Assembly (NCBI RefSeq): GCF_015832195.1
Contig: NC_052028.1
Coordinates: 7,173,501 to 7,237,500 of the forward strand
Length of the DNA: 64,000 bases
DNA from: Motacilla alba alba
Taxonomy: Eukaryota; Chordata; Aves; Passeriformes; Motacillidae
Reading direction: 5' to 3'
Part shown: positions 12,901 to 22,270 of the stretch, piece by piece
How positions within the stretch are numbered: position 1 is the first letter of the stretch
Layout of the letters: each line of letters opens with the position of its first letter
Notes under the pieces: model-generated
Seen by the model: the letters and a program-made list of their open reading frames with translations, nothing else
Databases searched by the model: none
Told to the model about the DNA's origin: nothing
Made by a program: the position numbers and the translations under genes

Positions 12901-15900
12901 AGCATTTTGAGCCAAAAAATTATCATGTGAGATCATGTGAGGACAAACCTGTGTTTGCTCATGAGACTGGAAAATTAGCAGATGTCTGCCCAGTGTTAGG
13001 TGAGCATCTGGTTTCTGAATCTTCTCAGCTGCTGCATTTCCAGGTTTCCAGGTTTTGTGGATTCTCTTCCACAGTCTTCTGCCCTGTATCCTTTCCCTCA
13101 CAACCCCCTTCCTTATTCTCCTTAAACAGAGAGTTCTGCTGAGATAGAAAGTTACAGCTATGTTCTTGAGGGTTCGTTTGTTGCTTTGTTTCTACTAAAA
13201 TATTCAATAGTAGGAAATTATTTCAATGTCTATGTTCAAATTTCATTACATAGCGTGTGAAAAGGACGTATTGTAAATGACCTTCTCTCCTTTTCCCAAA
13301 GGCTGTGATGGCCAGTGACTTTGCAATATCCCGATTTAAGCATCTCAAAAAGCTCCTTCTTGTCCATGGACATTGGTGCTATGCTCGCCTGGCAAAGATG
13401 GTGATTTACTTTTTCTACAAAAATGTGGTAAGATGATTAAAATTATGAAGTTTTCATCCTAGCAAAGGTTAATTCCAGTTCTGAGGGTTTTCTCGGTTGT
13501 TTGGTTTTGGTTTTTGCAGGTTATACTCTTACTTTTTATGAAGCTACAATTCGTGTTTCTTCACTTAGCAAGTTTATAGTTTCCCTTGTTAGCAAGGTGC
13601 TGCATAGAGCATTGAGAAAAATACAGGCTCTAAATTTATTTTGAAATAGCATTATTCCAGAGGGAAAAAGGACTCAAGGTTTAGTAACTTTATATGGCAG
13701 CACAAGAAACTTTATTAATAATGCCCATGAGCCTCAAAATAAAATTTGCATAAGGAAGATCAGATTATTGGCACTTGAATGTAGATGAGTGTGCACTAAG
13801 AATTGCCTGCCTTGAAACCTCTGAATTTTTATAGGAACCACTTGCAAGTAATGATGCATTCATATCTGTCATTTTTATTAAAAATTTAATGTATATGCAA
13901 ATGATCTAGGCATTGAAGTATGATATAAAGTGAAAAAAATTAAGTAATTCAATTTCTACAAGACTGGGAAAACAAGTCCATTTGACATGAAATACGCTCT
14001 GAGCATGAAAGGCTTTTTACCTAGAATTCAAGGTATCTGTTTTTTTGGTGAAGTTTTTAATAATTTTCAATAAGGATTACTTCTTATTACTGTTAAAATT
14101 TGTAATGGAAATGAACACTTTGCTTTTTTTGACTGGACATCCTTTTAGAGTTCAAAGGCTATTTATTTGCAATGTGAAATAGTTCTCCAGACTAGGATGC
14201 TGCTGTTCTTTCATCTCCCCCGTAGCATTAGGGAGCGGCACGCCTTTGATTCCACATGGACAACGAGATTCTAAAATCTGGTGCTCAGGGCTGTGAACAA
14301 TTTACTTAATTATTCTCTGATGTGTTCTCAAAGGACCAGAATGGCTTTTAAAAAGCTGTATCACAGTGGATCACTGTGAAACAGACCCTTAAGGTATATT
14401 GCTTTCTGAAGTAGTGCCTTTAAGCAAAATCCTGTCCTCTGAGGAGGCTCTGTTAATAACCAGTGTCTCAATAAATGCCACAGGTGGAATTATGTGCTTG
14501 TATTTGCTTCTCCCCAGTGCTATGTCAACCTGCTCTTCTGGTACCAGTTCTTCTGCGGCTTCTCAGGCAGCAGCATGATAGATTACTGGCAGATGATTTT
14601 TTTCAACCTCTTCTTCACCTCGGTACCTCCTCTTCTCTTTGGAGCCCTTGACAAAGATGTTTCTGCAGAAACGCTCCTACGTCTGCCCGAGCTGTACAAG
14701 AACGGACAAAATTCAGAGGTATGTCATGACTGCTGAAATAACTGCTTGATAATACAAAGGACCACAGGGGTTTTTGTTTAGGAATGAGGGAAGGAAGAAA
14801 GGAGTTTAGACTTACTTGGAATGTTGAAATGACAGGGACCCAATCTTCTGTCTCTCCAGTAATGCATTCCCCTCCATGGGAGCTGTGACACCATAGGTCA
14901 CTAGATAAATATGGCAAATAATCAAATTTAAATGGCACAAAATAAGTGTTGCATTACAAGAAATGATTTTTGACCAATTTTATAACTCCAGAAGGAGCTT
15001 GGATAAAGAATTTGAGGAATAAGATCCCTTGTGAAGGGATGTGACATTGGCAAAATTCAGCTTTTAATACTCTTGGTTGACTTGGTAACATTTCTACGGT
15101 CTATCTTTACTTAACACAGATAAAATGCCCATTTAGAGATAAGCCTTTGGTTTAATTAGCTGCTCAGGAGGTATTTATTCATGGAAAGAGACCAGTTAGC
15201 AATAATCAGTAGTCTGAATGGAAGACAAACAGCAATTATGTTTGCAGGACAGGCTAGAGACATATATCCCATCTTAATGACTGTTATCTGTAAACTCCTG
15301 CAGATATACAACTTGTCAGCATTTATTATTACAATGTTGGATGCCTTCTATCAAAGCCTCATTTGCTTCTTTGTTCCCTATTTGGTAAGTAACAGGCTTA
15401 TTAATACTCTCACTCTCCTGTCCTCCTTAGAAATAGTAAATTCAGTTCTGAATAGTCAGGATTCACCACATCTCCCTGCCTGTTTTGTAGGTGTACAAAG
15501 ACTCTGACATAGATGTGTTTTCCTTTGGAAACCCCATCAACACCATCTCCCTCCTGACCATTCTCTTGCACCAGGCTCTAGAAATGAAAACATGGGTACG
15601 TATTTGACCTGTTCACAGCACTGGCTTTTTTGTGAATGTTGCATCTTGTGTAGGCATAGAATTCTCTTTTAGAGTCATTTACCTGAATTCTGGGTCACAA
15701 AAGGTAAGTAACAGGTACACTAAGATTCCACAAAGGACCAGAATTTGTTATTAGCCCCATGTTAGTGCCTTCACATGCCCAGTGACAGAATCTGTTTCTA
15801 TCGTGCCTTTGGACAGGACAGCACCAAATACTTGCGTACCTCAATATATGTGGAAGTGTTACTTGGAGAACTGTATTCACTACTTTTTTCTAAATTACTT

Positions 15901-18900
15901 TCTGGCTGTTTCTCCTACTGCAGATTTCAGTAAAATGCACTGTTACAAGCACTCTTTCTAGCTGTCTTTGTCCCCTCCTGTCTCACACCCAGTCAGGGTC
16001 TCACTGCCATCGCTTGTGCTTGCAGACCGTGCTGCAGCTGGTGACAATGATCTGCAGCGTGGCTTTCTACCTCATCTTCTCCATCATCTACAACGCTGCC
16101 TGCCTGCTCTGCAACCCCCCCACCAACCCCTACTGGATTATGGAGAGGCAGCTCAAAGACCCCATCTTCTATTTATTGTGCCTCATCACCCCTGTCATCG
16201 CGCTCTTACCAAGGTTTGAATGTTTTCCTCTGTTTTCCTTTTGTGGGTTTGCAGACACGTGAGAGAAGAAACAATTGTGATGTGTACAGATATGTGATGT
16301 GTCAGACACGTGCTGTACAGGGATAATTGATCATCTTGGAAGTCAGATGCCCGAGTTCAACCTTCCAGTTCATGAACGATTTGTTTATTCAGTTATATAA
16401 CCCTAGATCAGTCACTATATATCTTCTACTTTTCCCTTTTCTTTTTGGGATGCATCAAAATTTACCAGTATAGATCTGCTATGTTCACTGTCATGATCAC
16501 AATGTTGTTGAGCAGATCAAGATTATGAGCAAATCCTTGAAATTAGAGTCACTAAATATATTTTGGTTTTAAGTACATTATGATGCATTACTAAGCTGAA
16601 TTTAAGAGCATTTCTATATGAAAAATATTCACTGCATCCTGAATTTTAGTTTAACTTTGTATTGCAAAAAATCAGATATGTTAAAGATAACTTTAATTGA
16701 GACTGGATAATATTTGGAGAGGGATAGCTATTGTGACATGTTGCTGAAAAAATGGTTTAAAAAACAACATGATTCTGTTCCCATATATATATTACCACTT
16801 TTGGTGTTCAGTACATTACTAATTCTTAAAGCAGGTATGTTTTGAGTTGCACAATTTGTTTCAAATATTTGTTTGTTATTTGCTTGGACATTGAAAGAAA
16901 TGGGTTGGTTTGACTATCTTGCTAGTTTCCTTCTCATCCTAATTCCCATGAAGTAATGCAGCACACTGGTATTACAGAATTCAAGACAATATTTTTAGTA
17001 TCTGATTTTGTAAGTGCTTTAAGGCATTAGAATCTGAGCCTTAACTTTGACTGAAAAGGAACTTTTCAAGAATAGATGGTGTTTTTCTTCAAACTATTAT
17101 TATTTTCCCATTTGAGTTGAGATGCTCTTTTGATTTTATGTTATATAATATAAGTTCAGATCAGAATAAACAACACAATTCAGTAAGGTCTCATGTCTTC
17201 TAGGCAGGGCATCCTTTTCCAGTCTGTTTTGCTCCTGCATGACTTTTGTTTTCCTATCAGCCCTCATTCACAGTGACATTTTTGACCCTGAGCTTTCTGC
17301 TGAGAGCTGCATCAAACACGTGGTTAGAGAGCTTGTGTCTCCATCTTGGGAATTTAGCACACTTAAGATCCTTGCTGCCTCAGCAGGTTACTGAGGTTAA
17401 GGGTTATACATTCATATCTTCAAATCTGGACAACTGCTGCTCCTTAGTATTGGTACCCCAGATTATTTTCTGCACCCTCCTTCCAGATCACAGCAGTGGT
17501 GAAACCACCCTTTGCTAAAATGCACTAAATTTTAACTTCTATTCCACGGTCCATCACACTGTGCTGCCTGCTCCCCATCTCCTCATTTGGTATCTTGAGG
17601 TTCTGGGTTCCTTATGACAGGTTTTTTTAAAATAATTGCTCTCCTGGGTTCTTCCCCTCAGTACTGCCTTTTGTTTGAGCTGCAGCACTCGGGGAGCCTT
17701 GGCCTGTGCCCTGCCTGGCCTCACACCCTGCAGGGCTGTGGAAGGCAGGAGCAAGCGAGAGCAGTTTACAGGACAGGAGACACAGTTTCCCAACCCTTCT
17801 CTGTCATCCTGTCTGGTTTACCTGGAACTTGCACAAAAGATACAGGAAACAAGCTGAGGGGAGAGACACAGGACATTGTGACCCACAGCAGATCTACACA
17901 GAAAGTCTTGGGCTCTCCCAAGCTCTTAACTTCATGATCAGACCTGAGATCCTGTTGGGATTGACCAGCCTGAGCACAGGCACAGCAAATAAACTTTATC
18001 CACTCCGGCTCAAGCAAGCCCAAGAAATCCATTGCCTTAAAAGCCCTTTCTGTACTGTTGCTTGTTAGCCTTTTTAATCTTGTAAATCTTGTTTATAGAA
18101 ACATTGAGCAGCTGGATGTGAGGGTGGAACCTTTTGAAATGCAATTTCACAGAGTACCCATGTTTGTTTTAAAATAATGTTGAAGCCACCTATGTAAAAG
18201 TCAAATCCTAATAAAAAGATGCCTTGAAAGAGACTTTGATTTTCACACAAAGCTGGCATGGCATGGAGAGAGGATGTATGCAGTCTCACAGCGCACAATA
18301 CTTAGTTACATAAGTTCTCTGTCCTGCAAAGGGCAGGGAGGACATTTCTGTTGCTGCTTTCTGAAAAAACCCAAAAGCTGAGGTTTTTAACTTCTGGTTT
18401 TCTGTTATCTAACAAATTATGAAATCTTCTTAAGCCTGCAACTTCCATATTTTCAAATATTGCATCTCTTGAGGTTTTTTTCTATTTTTCTTCACTGTTC
18501 AGCAAACAAGTAGTTATGAATACTAAAAAAAATGATAATATATACATGTTATTGACTCTATACAGGTCAAGCTAAACATATAGTAACATGTTGTGTTAAG
18601 ATCCAGGAGTTAACTTTCATCTGCCTGCTATAAGGTGTCTACCAGATGTCTGTAAAGCAATGAAAAATTAGTATCTGTATTTGGGACATGTGATGTAGAT
18701 TATGGAATGAGCCCACTGATAAAAAAATCCATTCCCTTCCTCTTCCATCAGGTTCTTCATTTTTGCTCTACGAGGAACCCTTGGAGCATCTCTTGTTCTG
18801 AAAGCACAGCAGGTAGATAAACTTCCTAAGGAGCAACAGGATCGTGAAATCCAGAAACTAAGATCAAGAAAAGAAGCTGCTTCTAGTGCACCTGTGGCCT

Positions 18901-19250
18901 CATCTGCATCTAATGAGGACCTTGACCAAAGCATCAGCCACTTATGTGTGTCACCATTTCTACATCCAGCAGCAGCCCTGGCTCCCAAGGACACAGAAAT
19001 TCAGGGAGTTTCTGCCTCTAATCCTCTCGGGAGAAGGACACATGAGGAAGGCTATTGCTTCTTTAACAGGTGGGCAGAGGAAGAATCTGCTGCTACTGAT
19101 TCTTCAGCAGGGCCTTCCTCTGGCCACGATCCCCTTGTAGCCAGCAGGGAAACAGCTCCTGGGCAGGATGGTGGCAGACTGAGTAAAGATTATCTCAAAA
19201 ACTTTAATTATGGAAGCCACCGGCGGTCAGTGAGTTCAGTGACACTCTGA
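712..19250 (+). CDS. ATP10B: ATP10B, class-5 P4-ATPase lipid flippase; 3' part, 15 coding exons, N-terminus outside the window
   Basis: Joined exons 712-964, 1875-2110, 4646-4825, 5376-5961, 6470-6576, 7257-7383, 8878-9062, 11170-11482, 12632-12708, 13302-13427, 14518-14718, 15304-15384, 15491-15595, 16026-16213 and 18752-19250 give 3264 nt, 1087 residues plus TGA, with every internal intron GT-AG and every phase consistent. Visible P4-ATPase landmarks are PVSL in TM4, DKTGT (phosphorylated Asp is residue 57 of this partial protein), SPDE, KGAD, LTGDK, GDGANDV, then TM5-TM10. ATP10B rather than ATP10A or ATP10D is called from recalled human sequence: [47 protein letters not shown] and the tail SHRRS-SS-T. 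Family knowledge: it acts with a CDC50-type subunit (TMEM30A) and moves glucosylceramide and phosphatidylcholine to the cytosolic leaflet of late endosomes/lysosomes. The A domain and TM1-TM3 are upstream of base 1. No frameshift or premature stop is seen. Confidence 0.97.
965..1874 (+). other. ATP10B: ATP10B intron a-b
   Basis: GT-AG intron (gtgaga / ttcttttacag) with an A15 tract at 1819-1833 just before the acceptor region. Nothing else is recognised. Confidence 0.92.
1875..2110 (+). CDS. ATP10B: ATP10B exon b: variable basic/serine-rich insert before the N domain
   Basis: The exon begins after ttcttttacag and completes a split Asp codon, reading [17 protein letters not shown] and ending [11 protein letters not shown] at donor gtgagt. 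It is a low-complexity region rich in Arg, Ser and Gln (residues 85-163), matching the poorly conserved loop that class-5 P4-ATPases carry between the phosphorylation site and the nucleotide-binding domain. The human ending VAFSSSI is nearly the same. No domain is recognisable inside it; the Arg/Ser pairs could be phosphorylated, which is inference. Confidence 0.94.
2111..4645 (+). other. ATP10B: ATP10B intron b-c
   Basis: 2.5-kb AT-rich GT-AG intron (gtgagt / ctcttccag). No repeat family or second gene is recognised. Confidence 0.92.
4646..4825 (+). CDS. ATP10B: ATP10B exon c: start of the N domain region
   Basis: A 180-nt, phase 0-0 exon of 60 codons between acceptor ctcttccag and donor gtaatt. 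It opens [19 protein letters not shown] and contains [18 protein letters not shown], a segment typical of P4-ATPase N domains (FF.ALA.CNTV), ending ATEPRQR. Human ATP10B has the same boundaries in recalled sequence (EKDVTPD and EPRQR). Because it is a multiple of three, skipping it would keep frame. Confidence 0.96.
4826..5375 (+). other. ATP10B: ATP10B intron c-d
   Basis: GT-AG intron (gtaatt / tatttctag); no internal feature seen. Confidence 0.92.
5376..5961 (+). CDS. ATP10B: ATP10B exon d: N domain, nucleotide-binding core
   Basis: The largest visible exon (586 nt, residues 224-419). It opens [21 protein letters not shown] serine-rich, then acidic, disordered stretch follows, including [14 protein letters not shown] (about 5550-5590). 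The conserved N-domain core is [18 protein letters not shown] (SPDE codons 5706-5717), then [18 protein letters not shown] and [13 protein letters not shown]; the KGAD Lys codon is 5913-5915. In P4-ATPases these motifs line the ATP pocket. The acidic/serine stretch varies between species and is the least certain part for function. Confidence 0.97.
5962..6469 (+). other. ATP10B: ATP10B intron d-e
   Basis: GT-AG intron (gtaatt / tttcccag); no internal feature seen. Confidence 0.92.
6470..6576 (+). CDS. ATP10B: ATP10B exon e: N domain, [11 protein letters not shown]
   Basis: After acceptor gtttcccag the exon completes a split Gly codon and reads [19 protein letters not shown], then [17 protein letters not shown]. 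The DGLRTL motif is the P4 version of the conserved Arg-Thr-Leu element of the N domain. The 3' junction at 6576/6577 uses gtgggg, a weaker than average donor. It is fixed by the next exon, which opens VLNEDDF where human has VVSEEDF. The open frame continues 54 codons into the intron, to TGA at 6739. Confidence 0.95.
6577..7256 (+). other. ATP10B: ATP10B intron e-f
   Basis: GT-AG intron with a weak donor (gtgggg) and acceptor taatgcag. The first 162 bases stay open in the exon frame until TGA at 6739-6741. Confidence 0.9.
7257..7383 (+). CDS. ATP10B: ATP10B exon f: N domain C-terminal helices
   Basis: The exon follows acceptor taatgcag and reads [20 protein letters not shown], then [19 protein letters not shown] and TLLG, ending in phase 1 at donor gtagct. 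The W..F/ REAEA..DNR.EL signature is the helical linker back to the P domain in P4-ATPases and is very close to human ATP10B. Confidence 0.96.
7384..8877 (+). other. ATP10B: ATP10B intron f-g
   Basis: 1.5-kb GT-AG intron (gtagct / tttgcccag); no repeat or RNA gene recognised. Confidence 0.92.
8878..9062 (+). CDS. ATP10B: ATP10B exon g: P domain with TGDK
   Basis: Acceptor tttgcccag; the split Gly codon is completed and the exon reads [59 protein letters not shown] and LTGDK (TGDK codons 8967-8978) are invariant P-domain motifs; the Asp helps close the phosphorylation site. It ends TINTENK in phase 0 at gtgagt. Human has Gln where the final Lys is encoded. Confidence 0.97.
9063..11169 (+). 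other. ATP10B: ATP10B intron g-h
   Basis: 2.1-kb GT-AG intron (gtgagt / tctcacag); no repeat family recognised. Confidence 0.92.
11170..11482 (+). CDS. ATP10B: ATP10B exon h: P domain, VIDG and CCRSTPLQK
   Basis: After tctcacag the frame opens [20 protein letters not shown]. It continues through a variable insert ([18 protein letters not shown]) to [15 protein letters not shown], then [23 protein letters not shown] and CCRSTP.QK are P4-ATPase P-domain motifs. It ends in phase 1 at donor gtacct. The 3' half is much more GC-rich than its surroundings, as is common in bird exons, and produces long spurious antisense reading frames. Confidence 0.97.
11483..12631 (+). other. ATP10B: ATP10B intron h-i
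   Basis: 1.1-kb GT-AG intron (gtacct / cccactctag); no internal feature seen. Confidence 0.92.
12632..12708 (+). CDS. ATP10B: ATP10B exon i: GDGANDV hinge motif
   Basis: A short 77-nt exon after cccactctag. It completes a Gly codon and reads [20 protein letters not shown], then GQEGMQ. GDGxND is the Mg2+-coordinating hinge motif of all P-type ATPases; the two Asp codons are 12634-12636 and 12646-12648. It ends in phase 0 at gtatcc. Skipping it would shift frame and remove catalysis. Confidence 0.97.
12709..13301 (+). other. ATP10B: ATP10B intron i-j
   Basis: GT-AG intron (gtatcc / cccaaag) that contains the long poly(A) tract listed separately. Confidence 0.92.
12859..12900 (+). repeat. Poly(A) / A-rich microsatellite
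   Basis: 26 consecutive A followed by A-rich units interrupted by single G. It lies inside an ATP10B intron. No SINE/LINE body is visible upstream, so it looks like a simple repeat, not a retroposon tail. Its exact length may be affected by sequencing error. Confidence 0.9.
13302..13427 (+). CDS. ATP10B: ATP10B exon j: end of P domain and start of TM5
   Basis: 126 nt, phase 0-0, after cccaaag. It reads [33 protein letters not shown], then VIYFFYKNV, which enters TM5. A.M.SDFA...F..L..LLL.HG is the standard P4 transition from the P domain to the membrane. The donor is gtaaga. Confidence 0.97.
13428..14517 (+). other. ATP10B: ATP10B intron j-k
   Basis: 1.1-kb GT-AG intron (gtaaga / tctccccag); AT-rich, no recognised repeat. 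Confidence 0.92.
14518..14718 (+). CDS. ATP10B: ATP10B exon k: TM5-TM6
   Basis: 201 nt, phase 0-0, between tctccccag and gtatgt. It encodes [17 protein letters not shown] (rest of TM5), a short loop [13 protein letters not shown]6 [17 protein letters not shown] and the lumen-side/cytosolic linker [23 protein letters not shown]....L...P.LY..GQ is a P4 hallmark. Nearly identical to human ATP10B in recalled sequence. Confidence 0.97.
14719..15303 (+). other. ATP10B: ATP10B intron k-l
   Basis: GT-AG intron (gtatgt / ctcctgcag); no internal feature seen. Confidence 0.92.
15304..15384 (+). CDS. ATP10B: ATP10B exon l: TM7
   Basis: An 81-nt, phase 0-0 exon between ctcctgcag and gtaagt. It reads [20 protein letters not shown], then CFFVPYL. 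Recalled human sequence is [27 protein letters not shown], so the first dozen residues are diverged here (Ile for Cys at the first position, Ile for Trp at position 8) while [11 protein letters not shown] is kept. Confidence 0.95.
15491..15595 (+). CDS. ATP10B: ATP10B exon m: TM8
   Basis: 105 nt, phase 0-0, between ttttgtag and gtacgt. It reads [35 protein letters not shown]. The segment [15 protein letters not shown] is TM8; the preceding loop SDIDVF.FG.PINT is an ATP10-type motif. The intron before it is only 106 bp. Confidence 0.96.
15596..16025 (+). other. ATP10B: ATP10B intron m-n
   Basis: GT-AG intron (gtacgt / gcttgcag); no internal feature seen. The preceding intron l-m (15385-15490) is 106 bp. 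Confidence 0.92.
16026..16213 (+). CDS. ATP10B: ATP10B exon n: TM9-TM10
   Basis: 188 nt after gcttgcag. It reads [62 protein letters not shown] and a split Arg codon. It holds TM9, the luminal loop with [10 protein letters not shown], and TM10. The donor after CCA AG is gtttga, a weak match to consensus, but the split Arg is completed exactly by the next exon. Confidence 0.96.
16214..18751 (+). other. ATP10B: ATP10B intron n-o (last intron)
   Basis: 2.5-kb GT-AG intron with weak donor gtttga and acceptor ttccatcag. The part around 17550-17960 is richer in G+C than the rest and gives overlapping open frames, but none resembles a known protein. Confidence 0.9.
18752..19250 (+). CDS. ATP10B: ATP10B terminal coding exon o: cytosolic C-terminus and stop
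   Basis: After ttccatcag the split Arg is completed ([17 protein letters not shown]) and 165 further residues follow to TGA at 19248-19250. After the membrane-proximal part ([17 protein letters not shown]) the tail is Ser-, Ala- and Glu-rich and poorly conserved, but it ends [15 protein letters not shown], close to the recalled human ending SSHRRSQSSLTI. That conserved end argues the annotated stop is the true one. Confidence 0.95.
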
Positions 19251-22200
19251 AGAGATGTTCAGAAATGGAACCCACAGCCCATGTGGAGAAGGACTCAACA
19301 GGGAAAATAAAAATGTTTATGCTTAGCCATTATTCTCACCAAAAATGGAGAGAGAGGCAGCTGGAGTAGTGCAATAGCAACTCCAATATGCAACTTCAGC
19401 TGAATGCATCATTGCCTGGGTTAATCAGTCCATGACTTCTTGATCTTCCTGGTTTGGCCATGTCACAGGAACATTTCATGAGCATCACACAGTTGCTGAG
19501 AATTGTTCAATTACTTTCTTTCAACAGATATTTTTGTATCATATTAATAGGGAATATTTGTGAAGTTTCAATGTTATTATGCTATTGAGTTAATAGAAAG
19601 AGAATCCATTATTTATTAAACCAAGTCTTAAAACAACACATCCCACTCTAGATTTTTACTATCAAAGTCTTAAAAAGAGCTTAGTAACTTAAAAATTATA
19701 ATCCTGCATGAAAAATTACTACCTGCAGATACTAAAGGTACTTGCAGAATAATAGCAATGGAGAGGCATTAGAGAATGTTCCGGGTTCTAATATATGTAA
19801 TTTACGCATACAACAATATCAGCTCTACAGCATGTGTTCCCTGAAGAGTAAGACTTTTATGCAGATAGCAGTTTGACCTGATATTGTTAAGAAAAGGAAA
19901 ATGAGCTTATAAAGATGAAAAATACAAATACTGAACTATGTGAACTGCCAAGAAAACTCTGTGGTAAGAGAAGTCTACTTCCTCATCCCTACAAATGTAG
20001 ACAGATATAACAAGTCACATTCAAGGATTTATGTCCTAGAATTCTTAAGTTGTCCCTGATTTTTCTTCTAGAAATTCAGTTTCTTATTTCAGTTCTCTAT
20101 ATTGTTATGTGGTGCTGCTGCACTCAATCAAGTATGAATCCTGCTCCTCTGCACAGTTGGTCACATTCATTAGCTGATGGATCTCAAGAATGGAGATTTT
20201 GACAAGCCATATATAAAGGTCCCTAATCACACTGTAGTAAGTACAAGGTGTAAAATGACCAAAATATGCATAATGTGTTATCCCTTTTTTGTATCTCAGG
20301 GCAAAAAAAAGATGCAGAAGAAAACCATAAGATGTCACCATTGTAACTACTTATTGCAATGCAATGAAAGGTGACTGATATTTCTCATAGAAATGTTGAC
20401 CAGTAAGACCATTTCCCAAGGTTTTCTTCACAATGTGGGATGAAATCTTACCCAGTTTAAAATTCAAACCATATGTACTTTTGTGAATCTACTACTGTTT
20501 CTGATGTAATATGTTTTTAACCTTTTTATACACGCTGTGTTTAGCTATTTGCTACCTATGACAACATGTGCTCTTTCTAATAACCTATTTAACAAATGCT
20601 AATTTAACTTCTGCATGTTATAATAGTTACTGTAGCTAGAGTCTTCAAGTTCTTACTTTAAAACAACTCAGGCCAAATTGAGTAGCATATCTGCCACTGG
20701 GATTTCTGATAGCCAGAGCAAGATTATCAGTAAGAACTCCTTTTGTTAGAGTATTGTCAGCAATTAAACAATTCAGTAAGAGATTTTTTTTTGCTTGATG
20801 CGAAAAATGAAGGAAAATAGTTATAGATGAGATTAATGTTATTGGAGGGCGAGATTGCTCAAATGTTTGCTCACTAGCTGGGAAGGGACCTGGGGCAGCA
20901 AGACTAAAGATCAATCCTTTACCATTCACAGCTTTTTTTTTCATTAAATGGTCCATTTCCCTTGAGCTTAAAGAGGATGTCAATTGCTTACATATTGTAT
21001 TGCAAAATGTGAAGTATTTTATAGAAATAAGTGTGATAAGGCCATGCTTTGCTGTGCTGTTGAGAAGACAAAAACAGAGGTGGAGTGCTTTTCCTACTGT
21101 CACCCCTGAGCAGCAAACTCCTGCTTCCAGAGGCTGCTCTTCTGCATAGTAGAAACCCTTATCAGAAGAGCTAGATGACAAATGTATCTGAATGAGCACA
21201 GGATAGACAGGATATGTTTAACCAAATCTGGAAGACTTCCTGAATTGAAAGCCAAGAATTAATCTCATGTTTTCTCCTCTGCAAAACAGTTCTACCATGG
21301 ATTTTGCCCTGCTTTAGGGTTAGAAATAGCATAGAGGGGAGGGAAAACAGGATTGATTAAGAACTGCAACAAAATAAGCCCTAAAAGCTATTTAGTGATG
21401 CATTTCCTGCTGTGTCTGGGAATAAAAGAAGTGGAAGAGTCATCCTCTAAGTAGTTTCTAGGCTGTAACCAAAAATAGTTATGTTGGTTAAAAGAAAGAA
21501 ATAATCCAATTTTGCATGCCTTAAATAATTCTGTAGCTAAACATACAAACTGATAATTCTGTTGTGTGGTAGATTGCCACAAATGGTCCAATGGATGAAT
21601 TTACCTGGAGAGTTTGCAACACAGAGGAAAACCACCCCTTCATTTTCCTTGATCCTTGAGGAGAGAGAAAGCTGAAATAAACAGAAGAGAAAGGCAGCAC
21701 CATGCAAGGCTTGACCTCTGCATTGCAGCTGGCTCCAGACTTTCTGTATCTCCCCTCCTGGGTGACAGTGCTGCCAGCCATCCTCCCAAGCAGATGCTGC
21801 CTCAGTTTGGACCCATATTAACTGCTAAACAGTGTGATCTCCCTTCTGCTCCTGGCTATGCACTTACCATGAACTATCTCATGTTAAAAAAAAATGTTGA
21901 ACAGGCACTTACTTCCCTTTGATCATGAGGTAAATTAGCTGAGACTATCCATCCTTTGGGGATGGAAGATCAAGAGAAAACTTTCTTTTCCAGTGAAAAC
22001 AAGCCTACAGCAAGACAGATAGTCTCCTAAGGAATTTCTTTGGAAGAAGGGAAGTGTATTTACTAAATGGGTTATTTAGACCTAACTGGATTTCCAAGGT
22101 AGCTTTATTTATTTTTTTCAAGACATATTTAATAATACTGTCAAGGTCCATGTTCCATTAATTCTAATGTGAATGCTTCATAACAGAAAAGGTGTCTCAT

Positions 22201-22270
22201 TTTTAATGTATCCTCGGGTGATATTCAATATTTCATATGCTTGGACAATAAAACAAATTAATGGAAGGAA
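19251..22270 (+). other. ATP10B: Probable ATP10B 3' UTR and proximal 3' flank
   Basis: AT-rich sequence without coding signal. AATAAA occurs 56 nt after the stop (19306-19311). Further candidates are near 21421 and 22247. Which one is used cannot be decided from sequence. A 184-codon minus-strand open frame (20645-21199) has no recognisable similarity and is not called. Confidence 0.5.
19306..19311 (+). terminator. Candidate proximal polyadenylation signal AATAAA
   Basis: Canonical hexamer 56 nt after the ATP10B stop. It would give an unusually short 3' UTR, so it may be an alternative or unused site. Confidence 0.35.
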
